A stretch of 56,439 bases of DNA from Halorubrum lipolyticum DSM 21995 (GCF_000337375.1 NZ_AOJG01000038.1:1199-57637); one strand, 5' to 3'. Numbered from the stretch's first letter, positions 31,169 to 39,686 are shown. Numbers and translations are program-made. The notes: a model not told the origin generated them from the letters alone.

Positions 31169-32476
31169 TTACAGCCCGTACTGCTCCCGCGCCGCGTCGC
31201 CGAGCCCGCGCTCGTCGAGCAGGTCCAGCGGCGCCAGCATATCGAGCTGGACGACGCCGGGCAGCCGGCCGATCTGGACGCCGCCGGTGAAGGTGCACCG
31301 GGCGCGGATCTCGCCCTCGCTCATGTCGAGGAGCTGTCCCGCGCGGTCGAAGGCGTTCTGCGTGGCGTCGTTGACGGTGGCGCCGGAGCCGACGACCTGG
31401 ATCGGGGCCATCTCGTCGTCGACGTCGACGCCGTGTTCCGCGCCGAGGTCCCGGCCGGCCTCGCGCTCCGCGTCGCTGTAGGGCTGGCTGATGAAGGGGA
31501 GGTCCGCCTCGTTCGGGAGGAGGACGGGACCGTCGATGTCGAGGTCCTCGATCACCTCCACGTCCATAGTGACCGTGCCGCTCACGTCGGTGGTGTGGAG
31601 CGAGAGTTCGCCGTCGCCCTGGTTCGCGTGGAGGTCGCCGACGTACACCCCGCCGCCGTCGACTTCGACGGGGCAGATCAGCGTGGCGCCCGCGCGGACC
31701 TCCGGGATGTCCATGTGGCCGTCGGTGCGCTTCTCGAGGTCGGCCTCGGTCTCGACGCCGTAGTCGTGGTCGGCGCCGATGAGGCTCTGTCCGAAGTCGC
31801 CCGCGTTGTGCGAGTCGGGCATCGTCACCGAGGGCGTCGTCCCGATGTTCCCGATGAAGGGGCGGAGCCGGCCGAGCGTGCCGGGCATCCCGTCCGGCTC
31901 GTACAGGAGGATCGGGTGTTGCCGGGCGTTCTCGGGGATGTCCATCACCTCGTCGGCGTCGAGCGCGAGCTCGTGGGCGCCCTCCTTGTCGAGGGTGACC
32001 CCGACCGCGTTCTCGTGGTCGAACGCGACGGTGTAGCCGTACTCGAAGCCGAACGAGGAGGCGTTGGCGCCGCACTCGGCACAGCGGATCGCGTCCTCGC
32101 CCGTGCCCTCGACGACGGAGTCGGGCCACGTCGTCCCGCACTCGGGGCAGCGGTGGTCGACGAAGGGGTCGTCGCCGAACGCGCCCTCGCGCTCCGCCAT
32201 CGACCCCGTGCTCGTCGCCATGCTCGTCACGGTCACGTCGCGGATGCGGATCGCGATGGCGTCGCCGACCTCGGCGCCCTCGACGCGGATCGGGCGGGTC
32301 ACCTCGTGGCCGCCGCGGAACGAGGGCGTGACCATCGGCCCCCAACACCCCGGCGGCGTGTACGTCTCCACCGTCCCGCCGTCCGCGACCGTGCCGGCCC
32401 ACTCCTGATCGGGCCCGACCAGCCCGAGCGTGTACTGGTCGACGTAGAGTTCGTCTTGAACGCCTTGCTGTGACAT
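31169..32476 (-). CDS. Acetamidase/formamidase family protein with zinc-ribbon insert
   Basis: A 435-residue amidohydrolase releasing ammonia from short-chain amides. Family blocks include GPMVTPSFRGGHEVT, PSVTMPDSHNAGDFGQ, AGATLICPVEVDGGGVYVGDLHANQGDGE and a C-terminal FTGGVQIG. An insert near residues 108-138 carries two CxxC knuckles (CPECG and CAECG) that form a probable zinc ribbon. The ATG at 32476 is the only sensible start. It stands alone; no amide or urea transporter is adjacent. Confidence 0.87.
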   Translation of the reverse strand: MSQQGVQDELYVDQYTLGLVGPDQEWAGTVADGGTVETYTPPGCWGPMVTPSFRGGHEVTRPIRVEGAEVGDAIAIRIRDVTVTSMATSTGSMAEREGAFGDDPFVDHRCPECGTTWPDSVVEGTGEDAIRCAECGANASSFGFEYGYTVAFDHENAVGVTLDKEGAHELALDADEVMDIPENARQHPILLYEPDGMPGTLGRLRPFIGNIGTTPSVTMPDSHNAGDFGQSLIGADHDYGVETEADLEKRTDGHMDIPEVRAGATLICPVEVDGGGVYVGDLHANQGDGELSLHTTDVSGTVTMDVEVIEDLDIDGPVLLPNEADLPFISQPYSDAEREAGRDLGAEHGVDVDDEMAPIQVVGSGATVNDATQNAFDRAGQLLDMSEGEIRARCTFTGGVQIGRLPGVVQLDMLAPLDLLDERGLGDAAREQYGL

Positions 32477-32547
32477 ACCACGTCGTGGTAGGGGCGTCGA
32501 GCGAATAATGCTACTGTTGGCGGAAGGGTGGGATCCGGTGTCGTGGG

Positions 32548-32592
32548 CGGGGTTTTCGGAGAACGATCGAGAGCCCTTGCGGTCGTTTATAA
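32548..32592 (+). promoter_or_regulatory. Degenerate TTATAA repeat serving as promoter
   Basis: The sequence CGGGGTTTTCGGAGAACGATC and onward, ending in GTTTATAAC, resembles the 57-bp unit. Its terminal TTTATAA (32586-32592) is 25-30 nt upstream of the ATG at 32617. The 16 bases at 32581-32596 equal those before the TauE/SafE gene at 11762-11777. A repeat copy may have supplied this promoter. Confidence 0.45.
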
Positions 32593-32616
32593 CTGCGTCC
32601 CGCTATATCCTCACCC

Positions 32617-33546
32617 ATGCAGACCCACGTCGTGCCGGTCGGCTTCGACTACGACCGCATGATCGCCCCGCTCATCCGGGACCAGTTCGACGTCGACCGG
32701 GTGATCCTGTTGGAGGGGACGGTCGGCAGCGAGGCCAACGTCGAGTACTCGCGCAACATCGCGCGCAAGCTCGAACAGGACTTTCGGAACCTGCTCGGCG
32801 CCGAGACCGTCCGCGAGCGGTTGGACGACGTGTACGACTACGACGCCGCCTTCGAGCGCGCCTACGACCTGATCAACGCGGAGCTGGACCGGGACGAGGG
32901 CGTCGAGGAGTCCGGCAAACGCGAGGTGTGGGTGAACCTCTGCTCGATGCCCCGGCCGGTCTCCTTCGCGTTCGCGACCGCGGCCCACTCGATCATGGTC
33001 GAGCGGCAGGACGACCGCGACCGCATCCACACCTACTACACCGCCCCGGAGAAGTACCTCGAGACCGAGCTCGCCGAGGAGCTGCGCGCGACGCGGGACC
33101 TCCTGCGGGAGCTGGTCGCGGACGACGCGGTGGCCGACGACCGCGTCGCCGACCGGCTCGCGAGCACCACCGACCTCCTGGCGGAGTTCGACGAGCGCGG
33201 CACCACCATCGGCGCGAAGAAAATCGGCGACAGCCACGTGATCGAGCTCCCGGTCGCCTCCTTCCAGAACGTCAAGCCGTTCGAGGAGCTGGTGCTGTTC
33301 ACGCTGGGCGAGCACGGCGAGTTCGAGTCGGTCTCCGAGCTGGCCGAGACGCTCGCCGCCGACCTCAACGAGGAGTACACCGACTCGTTCCGCTCGAAGG
33401 TGATCTACAACGTCGACCGCCTCGGCCCCGGCGGCAAGGGGTACATCGAGCGCGAGGAACACGGGAAGTCCTACCGGACCACCCTCTCACGGATCGGCGA
33501 GCTGTGGGTCCGAGCGCACGCGGACGAGGATCGGAACTTGGCCTAG
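32617..33546 (+). CDS. DUF6293/HFX_2341-type transcriptional regulator
   Basis: A 309-residue haloarchaeal regulator. The N-terminal two thirds is a Rossmann-like domain starting MQTHVVPVGFDYDRMI with the core strands RVILLEG and REVWVNLCSMPRPVSFAFATAA. It is similar in layout to the CARF-type ligand domains of Csa3 regulators. The C-terminal 90 residues form a winged helix (KPFEELVLFTLGEHGEFES, then SELAETLAADLN). The family often occurs near CRISPR or stress genes, but no CRISPR locus is in this window. Ligand and targets are unknown. Confidence 0.8.
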   Translation: MQTHVVPVGFDYDRMIAPLIRDQFDVDRVILLEGTVGSEANVEYSRNIARKLEQDFRNLLGAETVRERLDDVYDYDAAFERAYDLINAELDRDEGVEESGKREVWVNLCSMPRPVSFAFATAAHSIMVERQDDRDRIHTYYTAPEKYLETELAEELRATRDLLRELVADDAVADDRVADRLASTTDLLAEFDERGTTIGAKKIGDSHVIELPVASFQNVKPFEELVLFTLGEHGEFESVSELAETLAADLNEEYTDSFRSKVIYNVDRLGPGGKGYIEREEHGKSYRTTLSRIGELWVRAHADEDRNLA

Positions 33547-33578
33547 GACGCGTCGGATCCGAACGAACCGGTCGGTTG

Positions 33579-33910
33579 GTTATAAACGACTGTTGCTGGC
33601 GGATCGACGACGACCATCTCCAGAGCCCCAGTCGCTCGCTTATAAGTAGTCGATCGCGGAGTGACGGCGTGGGCTGCGACTTCCGTGCTCCCGCTCGCTC
33701 CGCTCGCGGGACCGCAGCCTCACGCCTCCCCAGCCTCGCGGTTCGCGCTCTCCGAGCGCTCACCGCATCCAGCGAGAATCGAAGATTCTCTGGCAGCCGG
33801 CGCGTAGCGCCGACGACCTCGCGCGCGCTGCTCGCGGCCGATGGGCCGCTCGCAGGTACGCAGGGCGAGAGCAAAGCTCTCGCTTGCAGCCGGCGCGTAG
33901 CGCCGGCGAC
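33579..33910 (-). repeat. Composite structured repeat, copy 3 (reversed)
   Basis: In the 543-bp gap 33547-34089 the minus strand reads, from about 33860 downward: GCGTACCTGCGAGC, GGCCGCGAGCAGC, a replaced central hairpin, GAGGCTGGGGAGGCGTGAGG, GCTGCGGTCCCGCGAGCG and GGAAGTCGCAGC. The last part (33672-33740) is nearly identical to 10812-10895. TTATAA units flank it at 33579-33655. The twin hairpins seen at 25391-25432 recur at 33866-33910. The remaining 33911-34089 holds TTTAAAT and TTTATAAATC boxes and no gene. Confidence 0.75.
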
Positions 33911-34060
33911 GCCACCGCGGTGATTTAAATACGAAACCGAGCGCACCTCGCTGGTTTATAAATCATGTCGCCGTCGGCGGGTCGAAGCCCCGTTGCCGCC
34001 GCATATCGCGCGTGCGGTCCGCATCACGGTTCTGAGAGGGGGTGCCGTGACCGTCCCGTT

Positions 34061-34070
34061 TTTATCCGTG
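34061..34070 (+). promoter_or_regulatory. TATA box of cofH
   Basis: GTTTTTATCC lies about 25 nt upstream of the ATG at 34090 and supports that start on a leaderless transcript. Confidence 0.55.
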
Positions 34071-34089
34071 GGACGGGGAGACACACGCG

Positions 34090-35517
34090 ATGACTCCGGC
34101 GCGGGACCCCGACGCGACAGACCGCGACGCCGCCGACCTCGACGACGACTTCGGCTTCGCCGAGCCGTCGACCGACCAGTCGTTCGAGAACGCGCTGGCG
34201 AAGGCCCGCGACGGAACCCGACTCTCAGTCGACGACGCGACCGAGCTGCTCGCGACCGGCACGGACGCCGAGGGGATCGACCCGGTCCGGAAGGAGCGCG
34301 TCCTCGAACTCGCCGACCGGCGGCGCCGCGAGGAAGTCGGCGACGAGGTCACCTTCGTCGCCAACCTCAACAACAACGTCACGACCGCCTGCAACACGGG
34401 CTGTCTGTTCTGTAACTTCAAGGACTCCGCGCACGCCTTCGAGGCCGACAGCGACGCCGACCACGCGGGCTTTACGAAGACGCCCGCCGAGTCCCGCGCG
34501 ATCGTCGAGGACGCCCTCGACATGGGCGTCTACGAGGTGTGCTCGGTGTCGGGGCTCCACCCCGCCTTGGCGCTGAACGAGGAGCACCACGAAATCCTCC
34601 GGTCGTACGACGACCCCGAGAGCGCGGTGAACTACAAGCCGCCGTCGGCGTACGCCACCGACCCGGGCACCTACGTCGACCAGATCGAGGCGATGTCGGT
34701 CGGCGGGATCCACGTCCACTCGATGACGCCCGAGGAGGCGTACCACGCCGCCCGCGGCACGGAGTGGGAGTACGAGACGGTCTACCGCGAGCTGGCGGCC
34801 GCGGGGCTCGACTCCGCGCCCGGCACCGCCGCGGAGATCCTCGTCGACGAGGTCCGCGACGTGATCTGCCCCGGGAAGATCCGCACCGACGACTGGGTCG
34901 CGGCGATGGAGGGCGCGATGGCGGCCGGCCTCGACACCACCTCCACGATGATGTACGGCCACGTCGAGACGGTCGCCCACCGCGCGGAGCACCTCGGCGT
35001 GATCCGCGACCTGCAGGACCGCACCGGCGGAATCACCGAATTCGTCCCGCTCTCCTTCATCCACCAGAACACGCCGCTGTACCGTCACGGCGTCGTCGAC
35101 TCCGGCCCCTCCCGCGACGAGGACGAACTCGTGGTCGCGGTCGCGCGCCTCTTCCTCGACAACGTCGACCACGTGCAGGCCTCGTGGGTGAAGTCGGGCG
35201 ACGCGCACGGACTCAAGCTGCTCAACTGCGGCGCCGACGACTTCATGGGCACCATCCTCTCGGAGGAGATCACCAAGCGCGCGGGCGGCGACTACGGCGA
35301 GTTCCGCTCGTTCGACGACTACGTCGACATGATCACGGCGATCGGCCGCACCCCGGTCGAGCGCTCGACCGACTACCGCACCCGGCGCCGGATCGACCCC
35401 GACGACGGCCCCCACGGGCCGCGACTCGGTCCGCGCGCCGACGGGACGCCGATACTCCCGACCCGGTCGGGCGAGGGCTCTCGCCCCGAGGGCGAGTCGG
35501 CGGGCGCGGACGACTGA
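34090..35517 (+). CDS. cofH: FO synthase subunit 2 (5-amino-6-(D-ribitylamino)uracil--L-tyrosine 4-hydroxyphenyl transferase)
   Basis: A radical SAM enzyme joining tyrosine to the ribityl-uracil in synthesis of Fo, the chromophore of coenzyme F420. The cluster motif CNTGCLFC is near residues 101-108, preceded by NLNNNVTTA. KPPSAYATD, GGIHVHSMTPEEAYHAA, CPGKIRTDDWV and TTSTMMYGHVET are family blocks. The 475 residues include a disordered acidic N-terminal tail of about 40 and a Gly/Ser-rich C-terminal tail, both longer than in methanogens. The partner cofG is not in this window. Confidence 0.93.
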   Translation: MTPARDPDATDRDAADLDDDFGFAEPSTDQSFENALAKARDGTRLSVDDATELLATGTDAEGIDPVRKERVLELADRRRREEVGDEVTFVANLNNNVTTACNTGCLFCNFKDSAHAFEADSDADHAGFTKTPAESRAIVEDALDMGVYEVCSVSGLHPALALNEEHHEILRSYDDPESAVNYKPPSAYATDPGTYVDQIEAMSVGGIHVHSMTPEEAYHAARGTEWEYETVYRELAAAGLDSAPGTAAEILVDEVRDVICPGKIRTDDWVAAMEGAMAAGLDTTSTMMYGHVETVAHRAEHLGVIRDLQDRTGGITEFVPLSFIHQNTPLYRHGVVDSGPSRDEDELVVAVARLFLDNVDHVQASWVKSGDAHGLKLLNCGADDFMGTILSEEITKRAGGDYGEFRSFDDYVDMITAIGRTPVERSTDYRTRRRIDPDDGPHGPRLGPRADGTPILPTRSGEGSRPEGESAGADD

Positions 35518-35617
35518 CCCGGCCGACGACGCCGATCGGAGCGTCACGTCCCGCGTCTCCCGGCGAGCGGGAACGACCGGAATACTCTTTATCTTGGTAA
35601 TCGTTAACACACTAACT

Positions 35618-35935
35618 ATGCCCGCGTCAGACGCGCCGACTCCCGGCTCGGAGCGGGACGCGTCGCCCGAGGACGGCGACGCCGACCCGGACTCCCCGGC
35701 GATCGCACTCACCCGCACCGACGAGCGGGTGCTCGCGTATCTCGCCGACGTCGGGACCGATTACCCCGCGTTCGTCGCGAGCAACACGGGGCTGTACGTC
35801 GACCACGTCGAGTCGCGGCTGGACGCGCTCGACGCGGCGGGGCTCGTCGAGCGGGCGACCGGTGAGGAGGTCTTTCGGGTCACCGACGCCGGCCGCGACG
35901 CGCTGCGCGAGGACTGCGCGGCGTGGTCGGACTGA
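35618..35935 (+). CDS. Small winged-helix protein (DUF2250-like)
   Basis: A 105-residue protein. A disordered acidic N-terminus of 25 residues is followed by a winged helix: LTRTDERVLAYLADVG, then VASNTGLYVDHVESRLDALDAAGLVER as recognition helix region, then EVFRVTDAGRDAL as wing. It is similar to DUF2250 and other MarR-like mini-regulators. A CTTTATCTTGG box about 30 nt upstream fits a leaderless start. Convergent with hmgA by only 13 bp, so mutual transcriptional effects are possible. The target is unknown. Confidence 0.72.
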   Translation: MPASDAPTPGSERDASPEDGDADPDSPAIALTRTDERVLAYLADVGTDYPAFVASNTGLYVDHVESRLDALDAAGLVERATGEEVFRVTDAGRDALREDCAAWSD

Positions 35936-35948
35936 CGGCTTTCGGGAG

Positions 35949-37172
35949 TCAGCGGCCGAGGTCCGCGTGCGCCGAGGAGAGGTGTCGGGAGCCGAGCGCC
36001 GCGAGCAGCGAGAGCTCGCCCGCGAGCGCGCCCACTGCGATCGCCTCCGCGAGCGCGTCGCCGTTGCTGCCGGCGGGGTCGCCGCCGCCGCGGACTCCCA
36101 GAATCTCGAGGCCGGCGGCCTGCGTCGGGAGCTTCGTCCCGCCGCCGACCGTGCCGACCTCGAGGCTCGCGAGCGACACGGAGAGGTAGAGGTCGCCGTC
36201 CGGCGTCGTCTCCGCGGTCGTGATCGCGTTCGCGCCCTCGACGACCTGCGCCTCGTCCTGCCCGGTCGCGAGGAACATCGCGGCGACCGCGTTGGCGACG
36301 TGGGCGTTGAAGCCGAGCCCGCCGGCCTTCGCGGACCCGACGAGGTTCTTCCGCGTGTTGATCTCGGCGATCGACTCCGGCGTCGTGTGGAGCCGCTCCT
36401 CGACGACCTCACGGGGGACCTCCACGTCGGCGCTCACGGAGCGCCCGCGGCCCTCGACCGCGTTGATCGCGGCCGGCTTCTTGTCCGAACAGAGGTTGCC
36501 CGAGAGCGCGACGAGCGAGGCGTCGGTCTCGGCCTCGATCGCGTCGCACGCCTCGCGGGTCGCGATTGTGACCATGTTCATCCCCATCGCGTCCTTCGTG
36601 TCGTAGCGGAACCGCAGGAAGACGTTGTTGCCGACGACGTACGGGGTCACGTCGAGCAGCTCGCCGTGACTCGTCGTCGACTCGGCGGCCTCCCGAAGGG
36701 TCTCCTCGTTGTCGCGGACCCACGAGACGAGCGCCTCCGCCTCGGCCACGTCGGCGACGCGGAAGACGGGCGCGCGCGTCATCCCGCTCTTCGTCACGCG
36801 CGCGGTCGCCCCGCCGGCGTCGTTGACGACCGAGCAGCCGCGGTTGATCGAGGCGACCAGGGCGCCCTCCGTGGTTGCCATCGGGAGGTAGCGCTCGCCG
36901 GAGAGCGCGCCGCCGTCGACCGCGACGGGGCCGGCGACGCCCATCGGCACCTGCACGGCGCCGACCATGTTCTCGATGTTCGACCCGTGGGCGTCGGCCG
37001 CGTCGAACGCGTACTCGCCGAGGGCGTCGACGTCGGCGTCGGCGGTCTCGGCGACGAGCAGGCGCCGGGCGGCCGCGGCGGTGTCGGCGTCGGCGTGCTC
37101 TTCGAGCTCGTGGAAGCGGACCTCGCCGTCGCGGACGCGCTCCGCGAGCGACGCGGGAGTTGGTTCGGTCAT
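35949..37172 (-). CDS. hmgA: Hydroxymethylglutaryl-CoA reductase (NADPH), class I
   Basis: It makes mevalonate from HMG-CoA, the committed step of archaeal isoprenoid lipid synthesis. Family motifs are ENMVGAVQVPMGVAGP, the catalytic lysine in SDKKPAAINAVEGRG, KNLVGSAKAGGLGFNAHVAN with its aspartate/His region, and the NADPH loop GTVGGGTKLPTQ. The catalytic His is in the C-terminal SRHLSSAHADLGR. The length of 407 residues is that of soluble archaeal enzymes without membrane helices. Confidence 0.95.
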   Translation of the reverse strand: MTEPTPASLAERVRDGEVRFHELEEHADADTAAAARRLLVAETADADVDALGEYAFDAADAHGSNIENMVGAVQVPMGVAGPVAVDGGALSGERYLPMATTEGALVASINRGCSVVNDAGGATARVTKSGMTRAPVFRVADVAEAEALVSWVRDNEETLREAAESTTSHGELLDVTPYVVGNNVFLRFRYDTKDAMGMNMVTIATREACDAIEAETDASLVALSGNLCSDKKPAAINAVEGRGRSVSADVEVPREVVEERLHTTPESIAEINTRKNLVGSAKAGGLGFNAHVANAVAAMFLATGQDEAQVVEGANAITTAETTPDGDLYLSVSLASLEVGTVGGGTKLPTQAAGLEILGVRGGGDPAGSNGDALAEAIAVGALAGELSLLAALGSRHLSSAHADLGR

Positions 37173-37259
37173 GGCCGGGGTTCCTCGCGGCGCGCGCTAA
37201 TGGCTATCGGTTCCGGCGGCGCCGGAGGGGTCTCGGGGGCCGCTTCGCGGTCCCGCCGC

Positions 37260-37733
37260 CTACCGCCCGACGAACCCCGAGAGCCGCTCGCGGAGCGACT
37301 CGCCGCCGAGCTTGAGGTAGTAGGCGTCGCCGCCGTCCTCGTAGTAGTCGTCGATCCGGCGGACGACCTCGAAGCCGAGGTGTTCGTAGAAGCCGAGCGC
37401 CCGGGTGTTGGTCGTGCGGGCGTGGCAGGTGACAGACCGGTGCTCCTCGGCCACGTCGGCGATGAGGCGCTCGGCGTGGCCGCGCCCGCGGTGGTCGGGG
37501 TGGACGGCCAGAAAGAGGATGTAGCCGTCGCGGCGCACGGAGGCGAACGCGACGATCTCGTCGTTCTCGGTGAGGAGGTGCGTCGTGGACCGGCGGTAGG
37601 CGTCGACGAAGAACCCTCGCCGCTGTCGGAGGACGCCCTCCGCCGACCGGATCCGCTCTTTGAGCTCCCACGCTTCCGTGGCGTGGTCGGCCTCGCCGGG
37701 CGGTTCCGTCCGCTTTTCCACGTTGACGCTCAC
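37260..37733 (-). CDS. GNAT family N-acetyltransferase
   Basis: A 157-residue acetyltransferase. The acetyl-CoA loop is AVHPDHRGRGHAERLIADVAEEH, and the C-terminal NTRALGFYEHLGFEVVRRIDDYYEDG is the RimI-like substrate part. It may act on protein N-termini or small amines. The closing tail LRERLSGFVGR is basic. Downstream of hmgA's start by about 90 bp on the same strand, but probably transcribed separately. Confidence 0.85.
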   Translation of the reverse strand: MSVNVEKRTEPPGEADHATEAWELKERIRSAEGVLRQRRGFFVDAYRRSTTHLLTENDEIVAFASVRRDGYILFLAVHPDHRGRGHAERLIADVAEEHRSVTCHARTTNTRALGFYEHLGFEVVRRIDDYYEDGGDAYYLKLGGESLRERLSGFVGR

Positions 37734-37787
37734 TGCACGAAGCTAACACGCCAACGGAATATAACTCCACCGCCAGCGGCCACCGAG

Positions 37788-38456
37788 CTACTCGGTCCGA
37801 AGCGACGCCGCGATCGACAGGAGCCCCGCGAACTCTACCGTCAGGACCGAGCCGATCCGGAGCGCGTCGGACGCCCACGCCGCCGGGACGTTGAGCACGG
37901 CGAAGGACCCGACGGTCAACAGTCCGATCCCGACGGAGAAGAGCAGCATCGGCCGGCGGTCGTACCGTTGGTACCCGCGGAACGCCTGCGCCGCGACGAA
38001 CAGCCCCAGTCCGGCCGTGACGCCGTTCGCGACCGTCGCCGCGGCCAGCGGCGCGAGCGCGTCCGCTCGAACGAGCGCCACCGGTACCAGGAACACGAGG
38101 GCTCCGCCCGCCGCCGCGCCGGCCATCACCCGCGTCGTCCTCCGGCCGGGGTTCCCGTAGACCGCGTACAGGACGAACACGAGCCCCGTGAACTGCACCG
38201 CCACCGCGACCGTGTTCACGAGGAACAGCGACGCCCCCGCCGTCGATAGGACCACTCGCAGAGACGCGTGGACGGCCGCCGCCAGCGCGATCCCGACCGC
38301 GAGGAACCACGTCGACCGATCGCCGGACCGCCGGTACCCGTTGTACGCCGACACCGCGACCCAGGCGCCGACGGCGATCGTCGCCAGCGCGATCGCGATC
38401 GCGAACAGCACGACCGCGGCCGATCCGCCGTCCACGGTGAGTCCGGACCCGCTCAT
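37788..38456 (-). CDS. Seven-helix membrane protein with internal duplication
   Basis: A 222-residue protein with seven hydrophobic helices. The first three and last three helices are similar. GAWVAVSAYNGYRRSGDRS with WFLAVGIALA matches GLFVAAQAFRGYQRYDRRP with LLFSVGIGLL, so it looks like a duplicated three-helix unit joined by one extra helix. Single units resembling this (about 85 residues, DUF7521-like) are common beside HTH genes in haloarchaea. Its start overlaps the stop of the upstream HTH gene by 4 bp (ATGA). A membrane sensor that controls the HTH protein is a reasonable inference. Confidence 0.72.
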   Translation of the reverse strand: MSGSGLTVDGGSAAVVLFAIAIALATIAVGAWVAVSAYNGYRRSGDRSTWFLAVGIALAAAVHASLRVVLSTAGASLFLVNTVAVAVQFTGLVFVLYAVYGNPGRRTTRVMAGAAAGGALVFLVPVALVRADALAPLAAATVANGVTAGLGLFVAAQAFRGYQRYDRRPMLLFSVGIGLLTVGSFAVLNVPAAWASDALRIGSVLTVEFAGLLSIAASLRTE

Positions 38457-38809
38457 CGTAACCCCTCGTACAGTTTCGTGAACCGCTCGACGGCGTCGGA
38501 TTCGGTTCGCTCGACCGACACCCTATACTCCCCGTCTCGGAGTTCGACCGTCACGCGCTCTAACCGCGCGGAGAACTGCCGGTAGTGGTGGCCGTCCGGA
38601 TCGAGCTCCTGCTCTTCCTCGACCATGTCGAGCTCCTGTAGTCGGTTGATCCGTCGGTACACCGTCGGCGGAGACGCGTCGCATCGGTCGACGAGCTCCT
38701 GTGCCGACAGCGGCTCCCGACTCGTTTCCGCGAGGATCGAGCGAGCGTATTCGTCTTCCAGCAGCTCGCCGACGGTCTCGGCGCCGACCTGCTCCGAGCG
38801 CTTCCCCAT
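38453..38809 (-). CDS. Winged-helix transcriptional regulator (ArsR-like)
   Basis: A 118-residue regulator. The helices LLEDEYARSILAETSREPLSAQELVDRC and SPPTVYRRINRLQELDMVEE form a typical haloarchaeal wHTH. A C-terminal beta/helical part (RVTVELRDGEYRVSVE) probably dimerises. It is translationally coupled to the 7TM protein and divergent from an ABC transporter operon. Two inverted repeats in the divergent region (38809-38839 and 38853-38875) are good candidates for its binding sites. Confidence 0.82.
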   Translation of the reverse strand: MGKRSEQVGAETVGELLEDEYARSILAETSREPLSAQELVDRCDASPPTVYRRINRLQELDMVEEEQELDPDGHHYRQFSARLERVTVELRDGEYRVSVERTESDAVERFTKLYEGLR

Positions 38810-38839
38810 CTGTCACGCGGACGTTCGTTCGGTGACAGA
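38809..38839. promoter_or_regulatory. Inverted repeat at the HTH gene start
   Basis: TCTGTCAC (38809-38816) and GTGACAGA (38832-38839) are perfect 8-bp arms 15 bp apart. They overlap the start of the HTH gene and lie just downstream of its TATA-like GTATTTTC. Autorepression would follow if the HTH protein binds here. Confidence 0.45.
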
Positions 38840-38852
38840 AAATACCCGATCA

Positions 38853-38891
38853 CCGAGTTTCGTCCTCAGAAACTGTGGGTCTCGGATTAAG
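38853..38891 (+). promoter_or_regulatory. Palindromic operator and TATA box of the ABC transporter operon
   Basis: CCGAGTTTC-N7-GAAACT (38853-38874) ends about 10 bp before GGATTAAGG (38884-38891), which is about 28 nt upstream of the ATG at 38916. The same palindrome with the same 7-bp spacer occurs at 40647-40671. It probably binds a dimeric regulator at the BRE/TATA region. Confidence 0.5.
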
Positions 38892-38915
38892 GTCTCTCGC
38901 CGGTCGGGCCCACAT

Positions 38916-39686
38916 ATGCCAGCGATCGAGACCGACGGCCTCACCAAGACGTACGGCGATCACACCGCGATCGACGAGGTGACGTTCACCGTGAGAGACG
39001 GCGAGGTGTTCGGCTTCCTCGGACCGAACGGCGCCGGAAAGTCGACCACGATCGGCGTCCTGCTCGGGTTCGTCGCCCCTTCCCGCGGAACGGCGACGGT
39101 GCTCGGCCACGACGTCGAAACGGCGCCGCGCGCGGTCCGCGGACGAGTCGGTTCCCTCCCGGACGGCGACGCGCTGTACGACGAACTCACGGGGGTCGAA
39201 CACCTCCGTCTCGCGGGCGATCTGCGGGGGGTCGACGTCGACGCCGCGGAGCTCGTCGATCGCGTCGGGCTATCGACCGAGGCCGCGAAACGATCCGCGG
39301 GGACGTATTCAACCGGGATGCGCCGGCGGCTCGCGCTCGCGCTCGCCCTCGCCGGGGATCCCGACCTGCTCGTGTTGGACGAGCCGACGAGCGGACTCGA
39401 CCCCGACGGGGTCTCGCGGTTGGAGCGGATCGTCCGGGCGACGGCCGACGGCGGCGCGACCGTGTTCTTCTCCAGCCACGCCCTGTCGCACGTCGAGGCG
39501 GTCTGTGACCGCGTCGGGATCCTCGACGGCGGGCGACTGGCGGCGGTCGGATCGTTCGACGAGCTCCGGACGACCGCCGACGCGGGAGCCGCCGACCGAT
39601 CGCTCCGGGCCCTGTTCGACGCGTACACGTCAGATCGGAACTCGGAGACGGCGCGTCTAGGGGTTCGCGACGGGGAGGTAACGTGA
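38916..39686 (+). CDS. ABC transporter ATP-binding protein
   Basis: A 256-residue ATPase. Walker A is GPNGAGKST (about 39-47). The signature is YSTGMRRRL in place of LSGGQ, as in the DrrA/CcmA-like multidrug and export group. Walker B is LLVLDEPTSGLDP with FSSHALSHVEAVCDRVGIL as the switch. It pairs with the permease two bases downstream. The class is exporter-type (ABC-2), without a binding protein; the cargo is unknown. Confidence 0.93.
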   Translation: MPAIETDGLTKTYGDHTAIDEVTFTVRDGEVFGFLGPNGAGKSTTIGVLLGFVAPSRGTATVLGHDVETAPRAVRGRVGSLPDGDALYDELTGVEHLRLAGDLRGVDVDAAELVDRVGLSTEAAKRSAGTYSTGMRRRLALALALAGDPDLLVLDEPTSGLDPDGVSRLERIVRATADGGATVFFSSHALSHVEAVCDRVGILDGGRLAAVGSFDELRTTADAGAADRSLRALFDAYTSDRNSETARLGVRDGEVT

